DNA of 64,000 nucleotides. Origin: Pseudoflavitalea sp. G-6-1-2 (lineage in GTDB: Bacteria > Bacteroidota > Bacteroidia > Chitinophagales > Chitinophagaceae). The notes under the pieces were generated by a model. That model did not search any database. It was not told the origin of the DNA and saw nothing but the letters and a program-made list of their open reading frames with translations. Position 1 is the first letter of the stretch, and each line of letters opens with the position of its first letter. Shown piece by piece: positions 44,549-54,435 of this stretch. The stretch is from the NCBI RefSeq assembly GCF_012927185.1, contig NZ_JABBGB010000001.1, positions 1,488,001 through 1,552,000 of the forward strand. Reading direction: 5' to 3'. Position numbers and translations under genes: made by a program.

Positions 44549-45112
44549 ATGCCCAATCCACGTTTAGCATCTAGATATGCAAAGAGCCTGGTTGATCTGG
44601 CGCTCGAAAGAAATGCACTGGAGGAAGTATATAAAGATATGCTCTTCCTGCAGAAGGTCTGCAAGTCAAGCAAAGACTTTGTAACCCTCCTGAAAAGCCC
44701 TGTGATCAAGGCCGATAAAAAGGTGGCGATCCTCGAAGCAGTAACCGGAAGTGAGATCACTGAGCTGACTGCCGCATTCAACCGTTTGCTGGTGACCAAA
44801 GGCCGTGAATCAAATCTGCCTGAGATCATCGCTGCTTTCATTGAGCAGTACAAGCAACACAAAGGAATTCAAACTGTACGTCTCACCACGGCAACACCTG
44901 TAAGCGATGCGCTGAAACAGCAGATCGTAGATCAGGTTCAGAGCCAGATAGCTAATAAAACTATCGACCTTACTGCTGTAGTGAACGAAGATATACTCGG
45001 TGGATTTAAACTGGAGATCGGCGATACACTGGTAGATGCCAGCGTAGCGTATGATCTGAACAAGATCAAGGCCCAGTTCATGAACAACGACTTTATTTAT
45101 AAAATCAGGTAA
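44549..45112 (+). CDS. atpH: ATP synthase F1 subunit delta
   Basis: 187 residues. The helical N-terminal domain (LASRYAKSLVDLALE) caps the alpha/beta crown, and the C-terminal part (DILGGFKLEIGDTLVDASVAYDL) has the signature of the delta/OSCP family. It joins the stalk to F1. 13 bases after atpF. Confidence 0.96.
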   Translation: MPNPRLASRYAKSLVDLALERNALEEVYKDMLFLQKVCKSSKDFVTLLKSPVIKADKKVAILEAVTGSEITELTAAFNRLLVTKGRESNLPEIIAAFIEQYKQHKGIQTVRLTTATPVSDALKQQIVDQVQSQIANKTIDLTAVVNEDILGGFKLEIGDTLVDASVAYDLNKIKAQFMNNDFIYKIR

Positions 45113-45157
45113 GTAGCAACTTACACACTCAATACAAACAATAAACAAGGTTATCAT

Positions 45158-46735
45158 ATGGTAGAAATTAAACCCGATGAGATTTCAGCGATACTGCGCC
45201 AGCAGTTGAGCAATTTCAACGCCGCCGCTGATCTTGAAGAAGTGGGTACTGTATTACAAGTGGGTGATGGTATCGCCCGTGTATACGGATTAAGCAATGT
45301 TAGCTCTGGTGAGCTGGTGGAGTTTGAAAATGGCGTAAGAGCCATCGCCCTCAACCTCGAAGAAGACAACGTGGGTGTGGTATTGATGGGAGAGAGCGGA
45401 GACATTAAAGAAGGCGCCAAAGTACGTCGTACCGGCAAAATCGCTTCTATCAATGTAGGCGAAGGAATGCTGGGCCGTGTTGTAAACACGCTCGGTGAAG
45501 CCATCGACGGTAAAGGCCCTATCACAGGTGAAAGATATGAGATGCCCCTGGAGCGTAAAGCACCTGGTGTTATCTTCCGTGAGCCTGTAAAAGAGCCACT
45601 GCAAACCGGTATCAAAGCTATCGACGCGATGATCCCTGTGGGCCGCGGTCAGCGTGAGCTGATCATCGGTGACCGTCAGACCGGTAAAACAGCTATCGCA
45701 ATCGATACTATCATCAACCAGAAAGAATTCTACGAAGCTGGTAAACCTGTATATTGTATTTATGTAGCGATCGGCCAGAAAGCATCTACCATTGCCGGTG
45801 TGATGAAAACGCTGGAAGATGCAGGTGCAATGCCATACACTACCATCGTGGCGGCTTCTGCTTCTGATCCTGCTCCACTGCAGTTCTACGCTCCATTCGC
45901 TGGTGCTGCCATCGGTGAGTTCTTCCGCGATACCGGACGTCCTGCACTGATCGTATATGATGACCTTTCAAAACAAGCGGTAGCATACCGTGAGGTATCT
46001 CTTCTGCTCCGTCGTCCGCCAGGCCGTGAGGCTTATCCTGGTGACGTGTTCTATCTCCACAGCCGTCTGCTCGAGCGCGCAGCGAAAGTAATCAATGACG
46101 ATAGCGTGGCTAAGAACATGAACGACTGCCCTGATTCTATCAAACACCTCGTTAAAGGTGGTGGTTCTCTGACGGCACTGCCGATCATCGAAACACAGGC
46201 CGGTGACGTATCTGCATACATCCCAACAAACGTGATCTCCATCACCGACGGACAGATCTTCCTCGAAGGTAACCTGTTCAACGCCGGTATCCGCCCTGCG
46301 ATCAACGTAGGTATCTCGGTAAGCCGTGTGGGTGGTTCTGCTCAGATCAAGTCGATGAAAAAAGTATCCGGTACCCTGAAACTCGATCAGGCCCTCTATC
46401 GTGAGATGGAAGCCTTCTCTAAATTCGGTGGTGACCTCGATGCTGCTACCAAACTGGTACTCGACAAAGGTGCACGTAACGTAGAGATCCTGAAACAGCC
46501 TCAGTACACTCCATTCAAGGTTGAAAAGCAGGTTGCTATCATCTATCTGGGTACACAAGGTCTTCTCCGCGAAGTTCCTGTTAAACGTGTACGTGAGTTT
46601 GAAGATCATTTCCTCATGGAGATGGACAACAAACTGCCTGATGTTCTCGCTGAGTTCAAGAAAGGACAACTGAACGACGACAGCGTGAAGAAGATGGTTG
46701 ATCTCGCAAACAGCATCATCCCTCAGTACAAATAA
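45158..46735 (+). CDS. atpA: ATP synthase F1 subunit alpha
   Basis: 525 residues, complete. N-terminal beta barrel, nucleotide-binding domain with Walker A GDRQTGKT at 171-178, and the alpha-subunit signature around [20 protein letters not shown]. Last gene of this operon: the terminator 26 bases downstream shows that atpG, usually next in line, is not co-transcribed. atpG, atpD and atpC are not in this window. Confidence 0.98.
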   Translation: MVEIKPDEISAILRQQLSNFNAAADLEEVGTVLQVGDGIARVYGLSNVSSGELVEFENGVRAIALNLEEDNVGVVLMGESGDIKEGAKVRRTGKIASINVGEGMLGRVVNTLGEAIDGKGPITGERYEMPLERKAPGVIFREPVKEPLQTGIKAIDAMIPVGRGQRELIIGDRQTGKTAIAIDTIINQKEFYEAGKPVYCIYVAIGQKASTIAGVMKTLEDAGAMPYTTIVAASASDPAPLQFYAPFAGAAIGEFFRDTGRPALIVYDDLSKQAVAYREVSLLLRRPPGREAYPGDVFYLHSRLLERAAKVINDDSVAKNMNDCPDSIKHLVKGGGSLTALPIIETQAGDVSAYIPTNVISITDGQIFLEGNLFNAGIRPAINVGISVSRVGGSAQIKSMKKVSGTLKLDQALYREMEAFSKFGGDLDAATKLVLDKGARNVEILKQPQYTPFKVEKQVAIIYLGTQGLLREVPVKRVREFEDHFLMEMDNKLPDVLAEFKKGQLNDDSVKKMVDLANSIIPQYK

Positions 46736-46760
46736 GCAGACAGGAAACTGTCTCAATCAT

Positions 46761-46799
46761 AAAAAAAATCCTTCCGGTTAATTCCGGAAGGATTTTTTT
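46761..46799 (+). terminator. Strong rho-independent terminator closing the atp operon
   Basis: Stem AAATCCTTCCGG/CCGGAAGGATTT extended by flanking A and T runs (46761-46776 with 46784-46799), 7-base loop. Confidence 0.95.
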
Positions 46800-47068
46800 A
46801 TGCGCTGGAAATCAGTGTGGAATAAGCTTTTTAACGATTCCTGCACAAAAAACTTTCTGTAAGCACTTGCACAATTCAGATTTTGTCTTTTACTTTGCTT
46901 CACAATTCAGAACACACTCTCCAAATCCCCTGTAACAACCGTACTCTTTTCTCCATCCAATTTGTCTTTTGTAATCCACGATTACCAATTCCTCCGAAAA
47001 TGACCTTTTAGGTTCCAAATTTCCTGTGGGCTTCCGCATTCATTTGTTATCCCTTTAATAGAAAATAT
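46800..47068. other. Intergenic stretch between atpA and the T9SS gene
   Basis: The 333-base gap after atpA holds the terminator and then an AT-rich leader. Two short exact direct repeats are visible, CACAATTCAGA (46870-46880 and 46901-46911) and TTTGTCTTTT (46882-46891 and 46961-46970). No open frame of note and no full promoter match. The repeats may be chance in such AT-rich sequence. Confidence 0.5.
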
Positions 47069-48421
47069 ATGAAAGCGTACCCAATGGCAATCGTATTGCC
47101 AAAATTAAACACAATTAAATCAGTTTTATTTGGTTCAATTTTTACTCTGATTTCATTTTTCGGTTATTCTCAAGAGTTAGTATTTAAGAACGGAGCACTC
47201 GATGTTACTTCCCCTGTTACTGCAGGAAAAGACGGAGCTATCTATCGCTTCCCTAAAGTAACGGCAAAAGGTGATGTAGATGCACTGGTAACAATCATTG
47301 GCCGTTATGCCAATGGTGGTAATTCAAGCAAGGTGGTACTGAAGAGTATCGACTATACTCAATCCGGCTATGACGTTGCGTTTCAGCCTCAGGTAATCTT
47401 CAACGGTGGTGAAACTCCCAAAGGAAATTCAGACTGGTATATGGAGTTCGACATCACGTTTGTGCAGAATGGAAAGAACATTCCTGTTGCTGTAGAAACT
47501 GCTGATGTAACAGCACTGGATATCGACGGTAATGATGAGTCTCTGAAAGAATCTGTTACACTCTATGCCCTCAGTACTTATGTTGTTGCAAAGAACACAA
47601 GGTTGACTGTATCTAAAGTAACTGATGTTCTGAGTGGTTTCACTGCACCGGCAGAAGGTGTTAAGTTCCTGGGAACCTCCATGGATTATCCCGGTATCAA
47701 CACCAGTTCACAGCGTGTGAGAGCAACTGTTACCTACAAGAATTCAAGAAGAATCCGTTTCCGCGCAGGTGGCGAAAGTGGTTCAAAACAAAGCACCTCA
47801 GACAGATTGTACTCACTGTACTTCAAGTCGTTCACTTACGATGATCCCAACGAAGGATCACTGCCTGTAAAGCTTGCCTCTTTCACTGCTGCAAAGAAGA
47901 GCGACAAAAGAGTGGCACTCGACTGGACCACATCGCAGGAGCTCAATACAAGTCACTTTGTGATCGAGCGCAGCTATGATGGCAAAACATATGAAGATGC
48001 AGGTATCGTGTTCGCAGTAGGAAACTCAAACGTGAACAATAATTACAAATTCACCGATGAGCCTAATTCAAAATCTGGTGTAGTGTATTATCGCCTGAAG
48101 ATGGTAGATGTAGATCAGTATGCTGAACGTTCTGCCATCAAAGTTATCCGAACTTCGGAGATCAGCGGAGAAGCAAAGATTCTCACCTATCCGAACCCTG
48201 TGGTGAATGAGCTGCGTGTTCAGCTTCCTGTAAGCTGGCAGCAAAAGCAGGTGAATATCGAAGTGTATAACAGCAATGGTCAGATAGTAAAACGTTCAAG
48301 TGTAAGCCGCGCCAATCAGAATGAATCTGTAGGTGTAAGCGAACTGAGCAGCGGCGTATACATTGTGAAAGCAAGCAACGGTACTGAAGTGGCTACACAG
48401 CGTATCGTTAAAACAAAATAA
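47069..48421 (+). CDS. T9SS type A cargo protein, unknown N-terminal domain
   Basis: 450 residues. A signal peptide (about 1-35, ending GYSQ) is followed by a beta-rich N-terminal domain of about 230 residues with no family I recognise. Next comes the fibronectin-like stalk common in this family (LPVKLASFTAAKKSDKRVAL ... FVIERSYDGKTY), then a type A sorting domain of about 75 residues (YPNPVVNELRVQL ... GVYIVKASNG ... QRIVKTK). It should be exported by the type IX system and attached at the surface. Confidence 0.9.
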   Translation: MKAYPMAIVLPKLNTIKSVLFGSIFTLISFFGYSQELVFKNGALDVTSPVTAGKDGAIYRFPKVTAKGDVDALVTIIGRYANGGNSSKVVLKSIDYTQSGYDVAFQPQVIFNGGETPKGNSDWYMEFDITFVQNGKNIPVAVETADVTALDIDGNDESLKESVTLYALSTYVVAKNTRLTVSKVTDVLSGFTAPAEGVKFLGTSMDYPGINTSSQRVRATVTYKNSRRIRFRAGGESGSKQSTSDRLYSLYFKSFTYDDPNEGSLPVKLASFTAAKKSDKRVALDWTTSQELNTSHFVIERSYDGKTYEDAGIVFAVGNSNVNNNYKFTDEPNSKSGVVYYRLKMVDVDQYAERSAIKVIRTSEISGEAKILTYPNPVVNELRVQLPVSWQQKQVNIEVYNSNGQIVKRSSVSRANQNESVGVSELSSGVYIVKASNGTEVATQRIVKTK

Positions 48422-48437
48422 TTAAGACAACAATATT

Positions 48438-48458
48438 TTTAAAGGGTACGATCAACAA
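48438..48458 (+). repeat. 21-bp direct repeat, copy 1
   Basis: Identical to 48559-48579 over 21 bases (core AAAGGGTACGATCAACAA, preceded by TTT), 121 bases apart, just downstream of the T9SS gene stop. Origin unknown. Confidence 0.8.
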
Positions 48459-48558
48459 AAAATTCGTTCTGTGTCTACAGAATGATTTTCAGGAAAGTTC
48501 AGCATCAACAGCGTACCAGCTGTACACTTTCAAGATCGGTAACTCCAAACGGTTTTTA

Positions 48559-48579
48559 TTTAAAGGGTACGATCAACAA
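48559..48579 (+). repeat. 21-bp direct repeat, copy 2
   Basis: Second copy of the repeat at 48438-48458, abutting the terminator hairpin at 48581. The sequence between the copies shows no further similarity. Confidence 0.8.
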
Positions 48580-48580
48580 C

Positions 48581-48609
48581 AGCCGGGCTTTTCCAAGCCT
48601 GGCTTTTTT
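48581..48609 (+). terminator. Terminator for the T9SS gene at 47069
   Basis: Stem AGCCGGGCTT/AAGCCTGGCT (one G-T wobble), 4-base loop, then TTTTTT. Confidence 0.88.
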
Positions 48610-48611
48610 GA

Positions 48612-48638
48612 TTAAAAAAACCGGGCCATCTGGCCCGG
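48612..48638 (-). terminator. Terminator for the minus-strand DUF11 gene
   Basis: Stem CCGGGCCA/TGGCCCGG (48621-48628 with 48631-48638). On the minus strand it is followed by a run of seven T. Confidence 0.9.
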
Positions 48639-48686
48639 CGCTTGTTGGTGTATGATTAAAAGAAACTGCCTGTACTAAATGCGTTC

Positions 48687-51056
48687 TTAACGCTTCACCA
48701 ATTTCTGGCGTATCGCCTGATTGTCCGATGCTGTATAAATTTCCAGCACATATACTCCCTGCGATAAATTGGCTCCGATATTCAATGTAATGCTATGGCT
48801 GCCTCTGGCAAGTTGTTTTGCCTGATTAAGCAGTTCTTTGCCCGACAGATCAACCAGTCTGAACCTTACCTGCTCCGGATTTCTCAGCTCCATACGTACC
48901 GTGATGTCTTTCTGGAATGGATTCGGTTGCACATGAATATCCTGCAGATTGTTCATGCTTAATCTGATGATCTTGGAGAGCGTCTGGTCTTCCGGTCTTA
49001 CTCCTACTGCACGTATTCTGTAATACCTGTTCACTGCCTGCGTATTCTGTGCGTCTGTGTATTTGTAGGTCTGTGTGCTGAGTGAATTTCCTTTGCTGTT
49101 TACTTTTCCGATTGTTTTGAAGTTAATGCCATCCGCTGCATACAATACTTCGTAATGGCTGATATCCTGCTCCTCTCTTACTTCCCATTGCAGCAGCGAT
49201 TGATCGTTCTGCATTATTCCTTTCAGTTCGAGACTCTTTAAAGGCAATGTACCGTCCGAGAAGAAGCAGGTTGGGTTGCCTGTACCCGGTATTGTAGGAT
49301 CATTGGAATTGATGAAGATGGTGTTGCCATTTACATCGAGCAGTGTAATTCGGCTCTGATTGCAGATGGTAACCATGGGCTGAACCTTGGCTCTGAAAGT
49401 GAGCACCGCTTTGCTGGCAACGCCGGGTCTGATGATACCAGGATATTCATTGGGAGAATGGATCTCACGGCCACCGGGAATGGAGAAAGGCATTTCTCCT
49501 GCATCATCTGCTACAGGTACACCATTCAGGTAAGTAGAACCTGGAATGTATACTGTTGAAGAAGGGATGGCATCATGGAGCTTCACACCGGCTGCATTGA
49601 TATTGCCGGTATTGATCACTTCAATTTTGTACTCCACTGTATCACCTCCGAAAACTATATTGCTTCCATTGATATTTCTGTACGTTTTGTTGGCTGTTAG
49701 TGCCGGAGCCAGAACGGGGAAGGCGCAGCTTGTGTAGTCGCCGGTTGTCCATACGTTGCTGGTACCGCTTGTGATGGATGAAGCGGCCATGGTGAGCAGG
49801 TTAACCGTGTACACGTTCTGGTATGCACCACCGATATACACTGTACCTGATGCATCCACTGCAATGGCATTGGAAGAGGATGCAGGGTTTGGGTTAACAC
49901 TTCCCAGGAAAATGGCATTCTTTGTATTGGGATTGATTTTGTAAAGATTGCTTGAGTTGGCTATCAGGTAGAGATTGCCCGATCCATCACCGAAAATATC
50001 ACCACCGCTTTCATCGAGAATGTCCATTCCGCTGCTGGCGTTGGATGGATCGTTGATCAGCGCTCCCATTCTTGTGATGGTAGGAATATTGGTTGAAGGA
50101 TTCACTGAGAATTTGATGATATCCTGCCCGTTCTGTGTGATGGCATAGCCGAATCCATCAGAGGCAAAGGCCATACGGTTGATATTCCAGCCATCTTCCA
50201 ATGTAGTTTCCATGGTATAGCCCACATATCTGTAAGCTGTTTTTACTGATTCATTGAGGTTGATATAGCAGAGATCCTGTTTGGAATTGCTGTAATTGTT
50301 TACAAAATAAATGCGGTTGCTTTTCTTATCATAAGCAATGGCAGATGCATATTTAAGAACACTGCCGGCAGAAAGCAGCGCACCGGTGAGTGCATTTTTA
50401 CTAAGACCGGTAGCTCCATTATACAGCAACGGCCCTGCTGTTCCGTTAACAGTGCTCAGCGTTCTGATATATCGATAATCGTTGCCGCTGGAAGGCGTTC
50501 CTCCCTGACTTGATGCGGTGGACTGATAGATCACAGAACAGGTAGCGTCTGCTGTAAGATTGGTGAACACCGTATTGGTGTTTTGATAAATGGTATTAGG
50601 ACCATTATGTGTTTCCACCATAGCGTAATTGGTGATGTTACCGCCATTGGCAGTCACTTTCACTCTGAACGCAATAGTAGCCGAAGCTCCCGGCGCCAAT
50701 ACACCTGCCGGCCGCAATGGTGAATTCACCAACGAACCCGAACCGGTGTAAGGCATATTGCCTGAGGCATCTGCAACTGCGCCCGTATTGAGCGTAGTAG
50801 ATGCAGGTACATACGAAGAACCTGCAGGAATATTATCGATCAGTGTTGTTCCCGTAAGGAGCACCGATGTAAGATTCCTCACAATGATCGTGTATTCCAG
50901 AATATCCCCTTCCTTCGCAAGATTACCAGCCGACGATGTGGTAACGTTCTTCACTGTTTTGCTAAGGTCGAGGCTTTGGGCTTTCACTCTGTCCCGAATA
51001 CCAAAGATGGATGCTGATATCATCAACACTACCAGAAGGTATTTTCCCGTTTTCAT
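48687..51056 (-). CDS. DUF11-repeat surface protein with T9SS sorting domain
   Basis: 789 residues with a signal peptide ending VKAQ. Two DUF11-type (conserved repeat) beta-sandwich domains (about 30-150 and 440-570; both have SxYVPxST and a GVxxPG-type strand) flank a region of about 270 residues with propeller-like reads (YFVNNYSNSKQDLCYINL, SGNLYLIANSSNLYKI). A fibronectin-like stalk and a type A sorting domain (VQPNPFQKDITVRM ... GVYVLEIYTAS ... KLVKR) follow. Probably a large adhesin or surface-layer protein. It lies 68 bases downstream of the M14 gene and may share its transcript. Confidence 0.9.
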   Translation of the reverse strand: MKTGKYLLVVLMISASIFGIRDRVKAQSLDLSKTVKNVTTSSAGNLAKEGDILEYTIIVRNLTSVLLTGTTLIDNIPAGSSYVPASTTLNTGAVADASGNMPYTGSGSLVNSPLRPAGVLAPGASATIAFRVKVTANGGNITNYAMVETHNGPNTIYQNTNTVFTNLTADATCSVIYQSTASSQGGTPSSGNDYRYIRTLSTVNGTAGPLLYNGATGLSKNALTGALLSAGSVLKYASAIAYDKKSNRIYFVNNYSNSKQDLCYINLNESVKTAYRYVGYTMETTLEDGWNINRMAFASDGFGYAITQNGQDIIKFSVNPSTNIPTITRMGALINDPSNASSGMDILDESGGDIFGDGSGNLYLIANSSNLYKINPNTKNAIFLGSVNPNPASSSNAIAVDASGTVYIGGAYQNVYTVNLLTMAASSITSGTSNVWTTGDYTSCAFPVLAPALTANKTYRNINGSNIVFGGDTVEYKIEVINTGNINAAGVKLHDAIPSSTVYIPGSTYLNGVPVADDAGEMPFSIPGGREIHSPNEYPGIIRPGVASKAVLTFRAKVQPMVTICNQSRITLLDVNGNTIFINSNDPTIPGTGNPTCFFSDGTLPLKSLELKGIMQNDQSLLQWEVREEQDISHYEVLYAADGINFKTIGKVNSKGNSLSTQTYKYTDAQNTQAVNRYYRIRAVGVRPEDQTLSKIIRLSMNNLQDIHVQPNPFQKDITVRMELRNPEQVRFRLVDLSGKELLNQAKQLARGSHSITLNIGANLSQGVYVLEIYTASDNQAIRQKLVKR

Positions 51057-51091
51057 AAAATTTGGATTTACATGGTTTGTAACTCAGTGCC

Positions 51092-51110
51092 TGCTGTTTT
51101 ATCAACAGCA
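51092..51110 (-). promoter_or_regulatory. Intercistronic hairpin between the M14 and DUF11 genes
   Basis: Perfect 7-bp stem TGCTGTT/AACAGCA with a 5-base loop, 14 bases after the M14 stop on the minus strand. No T run follows on that strand, so RNA processing or stability is likelier than termination. Confidence 0.45.
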
Positions 51111-51124
51111 TACCTGGTTTGCTA

Positions 51125-53797
51125 TCATTTCTTAACAATTTTTGTAATAGTTTCTTTTCCGCTCTTCAGATCTTTCAGCATAACAATGTAGAGCTGCGGT
51201 TTCCAGGTGCCGATGTTCAGCTGCCTGTAACCCGCTCCACCGGCGGTATGCAGCATTTGCTGGTGCAGCAGTCTGCCTGCAACATCCGTTATGCGCAAAA
51301 GAAAACTGGTTTCTTTAGGTGTTTCGTAACGGATCACCAACGACGCTGAAGCCGGATTAGGCGATACCGATACCAGCGCAGAGAGCTGATAATCGAGTCG
51401 CACCGTTCTGCTGTACGCAGATCGTTTGTCTTTGCTCACTGCCCTGATGCGATAGTAGTTCACTGCCTGAGGCTCTTTGTCTGTAATCTGATATGGTAGA
51501 TTGTTCACCACAGCGATTGTGCTGAACTGCTTTCCATCTGAAGAACGTTCTACTTCAAAATGAGAAAGGTTAACATCTTCCGCTATCTTCCAGCTTACCT
51601 CAATTCCATTCGCCGATTTTCTTGCCTCCACATTGATGAACTGCAGCGGAAGTACTTCCAGTGTAGATTTCACCAGTTCTACATTATCGATATAAAAGCC
51701 GTCGTCGGTTTTTGAGCTGTTTGCAAAGAATCCGAACCGGAGGCGCACATTGCTTTTGCCGAGATAATCTTTAAGGTCGATCACTTCCTGATTCCAGATA
51801 ACTCTGTTCCCTGTGATGGCGGGCTCATTGCCGATGGTCCCTACATTCTCTTTGATGGTGGAAGTAGCGCATACAGGTTCGAAACCCGATCCGTCGGAGA
51901 GTTGCACCTGCAATTTGTCGTATCCGTTTTGCGCACGATGCCTTACTCTGAACACGAGATGCGCAGATACTGCATCGGAGAGATCGATGGCATTCCCGTA
52001 AGTGGCATAGGAACTTTCTCCTGATACATAATTGCCTGTTGGTGATTCGGAGATCGATCTGCTTCCTCCGAAAGCCGCTGCTGTACTCGATCCCCAGTTG
52101 CCGGTGAACTGCCAGTTGCTCACGGTTTCCATATCCTCACTCATCAGCTGAACGGGCTGATAATATTTTACGATGGTATCTGTTGTGGTAATGCCTGCCG
52201 ATACTGTTCTGCGAAGGAACCTGATTCTTGTTCCGGCGGCTATGCTTGCAGGCAACTGATAGGCGATGCTTTGATTCTGTACATTGAAGTACTGGGGCAT
52301 GCTGCTGATGGTTACCGGTGATCCGGTGAACGTAATATTTTCAAGTGGTTGAAATGAAATGGTTACGGGTGCATCTGTAAGCCCGATGCGGCGTACAGAG
52401 AAATGATGCGTGCCACTTGTGGCAGTGAAATTGATGGCATCGAGGTCCTGCAATTCAAAATATGATCCGGCCATGTATGCCATCTGGATATTGGCGAAGA
52501 ACATTGTTTTCGCTATCGGGATGATCATGGAGTTGTCTGGCCAGAAGCCCTGGTTACCCGGACCAATCTCTACCGTGTAGCCATATGTTTTTTGTTTGCT
52601 GCCTGTGCCGATATCTCCGATCATATACCAGTCGCGCGAATTGCCTACGGCATAATATCCTACAGTGGCCAGTCCGTCTCCTGCCGAATAGGCGTTGTAT
52701 TTGCCCATCAATGCAGATGCATACGTATAGAAGTCTGTATCCTGCGGAGTGAACGGATGTTGAGCGGGGCGTCCGAAAGGCGTTACGTAATAATTTCCGT
52801 ATGCGTGATGGTCGATTGCGATGGTAAAATGCCTGCTTTGTCCAAACGCCCTGATGGCGCGGGTTTCAGGCTCCGACCATGGAGCCGATCCGATATAGTC
52901 TTCATCATTCGGATTGGTGGAGATGCTTACATCGGGACCATTCTCTCCCCAGTCTTCTCCATAATTTCTGTTGAGGTCCACACCGCGTGAACCGCCATTG
53001 TTTCTTCTGTTCTTTCTCCACATGCCACCGCCGCCGGGTGAGCTCGTTTCGTTGTAAACATATCCATCGGGGTTAACGCATGGAATGAAATACAACTCGC
53101 GGCTGTCTACGAGGTCTTTTATTCTTGCATCGGTATTGTAGTGTTCGAGCAGATAGTTCATGAAGAAGAAGAGATTCATCATGCTCATGCCTTCGCGTGC
53201 ATGATGGAGACCGGTGTAGAGCGCTTCCGGTTCATTCTCATCTGTACCTGCATTATCGGAGATCTTAACAGCAATAAGGGGGCGGCCTTCGATACTTTTG
53301 ATGGGAAGAATAATGGTGTCTACCAGATCAGGATAGGTATCTACCATGTATTTGATCTTCGCCTGCATTTCGTTGAAAGTGTAGTAACCTGCATAAGATC
53401 CTTCGGTGAAAGCGGCAGGTACATCCACCGACTCGATGGCCGATGCGCAGGACTGCTGAAACTGCAGTTTGCCATCCACCATCAGTGCATTAGAATTGCG
53501 ATAGAAGTTTCCTTTTTTATATTGACGAACAGCAGCTGCTTCTTCATCTTCTACCAGTACGGAATAAGATGTGCCGGTAGCTTTCAGTGCTGCCAGCTGT
53601 TTTACGCTGAGTGTTGTAATGAATGTATTGTCCGCTTCATTCAATTCGCCATGATCGAATGAAACACCCCGTGATGCCAGCCAGGAAAGACCCTGTGCCG
53701 GAATCCGGATGCTGACCCTGCTGTACCGGTTTTGTGCAAACGCAGGTACGGACGCAGACAGCAATAATACCCAAAGCAGATTATTTCCCGTTCTCAT
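51125..53797 (-). CDS. Secreted M14 zinc carboxypeptidase with T9SS sorting domain
   Basis: 890 residues with signal peptide VPAFAQ. After a pro-region of about 115 residues, the M14 catalytic domain shows the zinc ligands HxxE in HHAREGMS and the third ligand in DHHAYGNYY, substrate-binding NPDGY and LNRNYGEDWG, and the catalytic glutamate in YTVEIGPG. A beta-sandwich domain with a jelly-roll-like segment (about 545-690), a fibronectin-like stalk and a type A sorting domain (VSPNPASASLVIRY ... KIVKK) follow. Acts on extracellular peptides at the cell surface or in the medium. Confidence 0.95.
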   Translation of the reverse strand: MRTGNNLLWVLLLSASVPAFAQNRYSRVSIRIPAQGLSWLASRGVSFDHGELNEADNTFITTLSVKQLAALKATGTSYSVLVEDEEAAAVRQYKKGNFYRNSNALMVDGKLQFQQSCASAIESVDVPAAFTEGSYAGYYTFNEMQAKIKYMVDTYPDLVDTIILPIKSIEGRPLIAVKISDNAGTDENEPEALYTGLHHAREGMSMMNLFFFMNYLLEHYNTDARIKDLVDSRELYFIPCVNPDGYVYNETSSPGGGGMWRKNRRNNGGSRGVDLNRNYGEDWGENGPDVSISTNPNDEDYIGSAPWSEPETRAIRAFGQSRHFTIAIDHHAYGNYYVTPFGRPAQHPFTPQDTDFYTYASALMGKYNAYSAGDGLATVGYYAVGNSRDWYMIGDIGTGSKQKTYGYTVEIGPGNQGFWPDNSMIIPIAKTMFFANIQMAYMAGSYFELQDLDAINFTATSGTHHFSVRRIGLTDAPVTISFQPLENITFTGSPVTISSMPQYFNVQNQSIAYQLPASIAAGTRIRFLRRTVSAGITTTDTIVKYYQPVQLMSEDMETVSNWQFTGNWGSSTAAAFGGSRSISESPTGNYVSGESSYATYGNAIDLSDAVSAHLVFRVRHRAQNGYDKLQVQLSDGSGFEPVCATSTIKENVGTIGNEPAITGNRVIWNQEVIDLKDYLGKSNVRLRFGFFANSSKTDDGFYIDNVELVKSTLEVLPLQFINVEARKSANGIEVSWKIAEDVNLSHFEVERSSDGKQFSTIAVVNNLPYQITDKEPQAVNYYRIRAVSKDKRSAYSRTVRLDYQLSALVSVSPNPASASLVIRYETPKETSFLLRITDVAGRLLHQQMLHTAGGAGYRQLNIGTWKPQLYIVMLKDLKSGKETITKIVKK

Positions 53798-54435
53798 AAT
53801 GCTTGTGTTGAAGTATCAATGCGGTATGGTCAGTGAGGTCACTGGTTCCGGAAGATATTGCGGTAAGAACGGGTAATTGCGGAGATGTAAATAGCGTACA
53901 GATGTTTCATGCACCTTGGATTTTCAATGGTTTGGATAATAAATTTTTAAAGCCGGACCAGACGAATCACACACCAGATGGGCTGGTCAATTTTTGATGC
54001 TCAGGGTCCAGCATTATTTAAGTAACCAGAGAGGGCTAAGGGTTCATGTTACAGAGGGTAAGTAAAATTGATTTACTGGATACTCGTTTTTGTTGGACCT
54101 GTTGCAAGTGTAGTCAATAATCCAGAGCGATGCAATAGGGTTTTTCCTATCATGATTTACGTTATCCACATTTCGTCGAAAGAGCCATCTGGTTTAGCTT
54201 TAAGCAAAGGGGAAAAAAATAAAGATGCTGTGCAACACAATAAAAAACTTGTTGAGAAAGGTCAAAAAACATTCAAAATGGAGGTTGCAGATTTGCAAAT
54301 GAGAGTGGGTAGCAGCAAAATTGCCGGCCTCATCCGCTTTTTTACCGAGACGATAACCGGTTTCACCGAAAGGTTACATGAATGGTTTAGTTTACATCAT
54401 AAACTACTCTAGTTTTGCTGCATAAATTATCTGCT
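53798..54435. other. Gene-poor divergent region between the M14 and TonB-receptor genes
   Basis: 638 bases between divergent starts. Visible items: a perfect palindrome CAGTGA-GG-TCACTG at 53831-53844, 34 bases before the M14 start; a spaced pair GACCAG/CTGGTC (53956-53961 and 53983-53988); and a bulged hairpin at 54354-54376, 60 bases before the TonB-receptor start. A TTG-initiated frame at 54068-54412 encodes a 114-residue protein without recognisable features. I do not count it as a gene, though its second half reads like protein. Confidence 0.5.
53831..53844. promoter_or_regulatory. Palindrome CAGTGA-GG-TCACTG upstream of the M14 gene
   Basis: Perfect 6-bp inverted repeat with a 2-base centre, in the expected operator position for the minus-strand M14 gene. 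No known regulator can be tied to it. Confidence 0.35.

Noticed and set aside
48421-48618. Open frame of about 65 codons across the 21-bp repeats
   Set aside because: No start codon and runs through a terminator hairpin. Noted only as the setting of the repeats.
53956-53988. GACCAG/CTGGTC pair followed by TTTTT, terminator-like
   Set aside because: No gene ends nearby on the plus strand and the loop is long (21 bases).
54068-54412. 114-residue frame upstream of the TonB receptor
   Set aside because: TTG start, no signal peptide or motif, AT-rich, and it lies where promoter and leader are expected. Its second half looks somewhat protein-like, so a decayed gene cannot be excluded.
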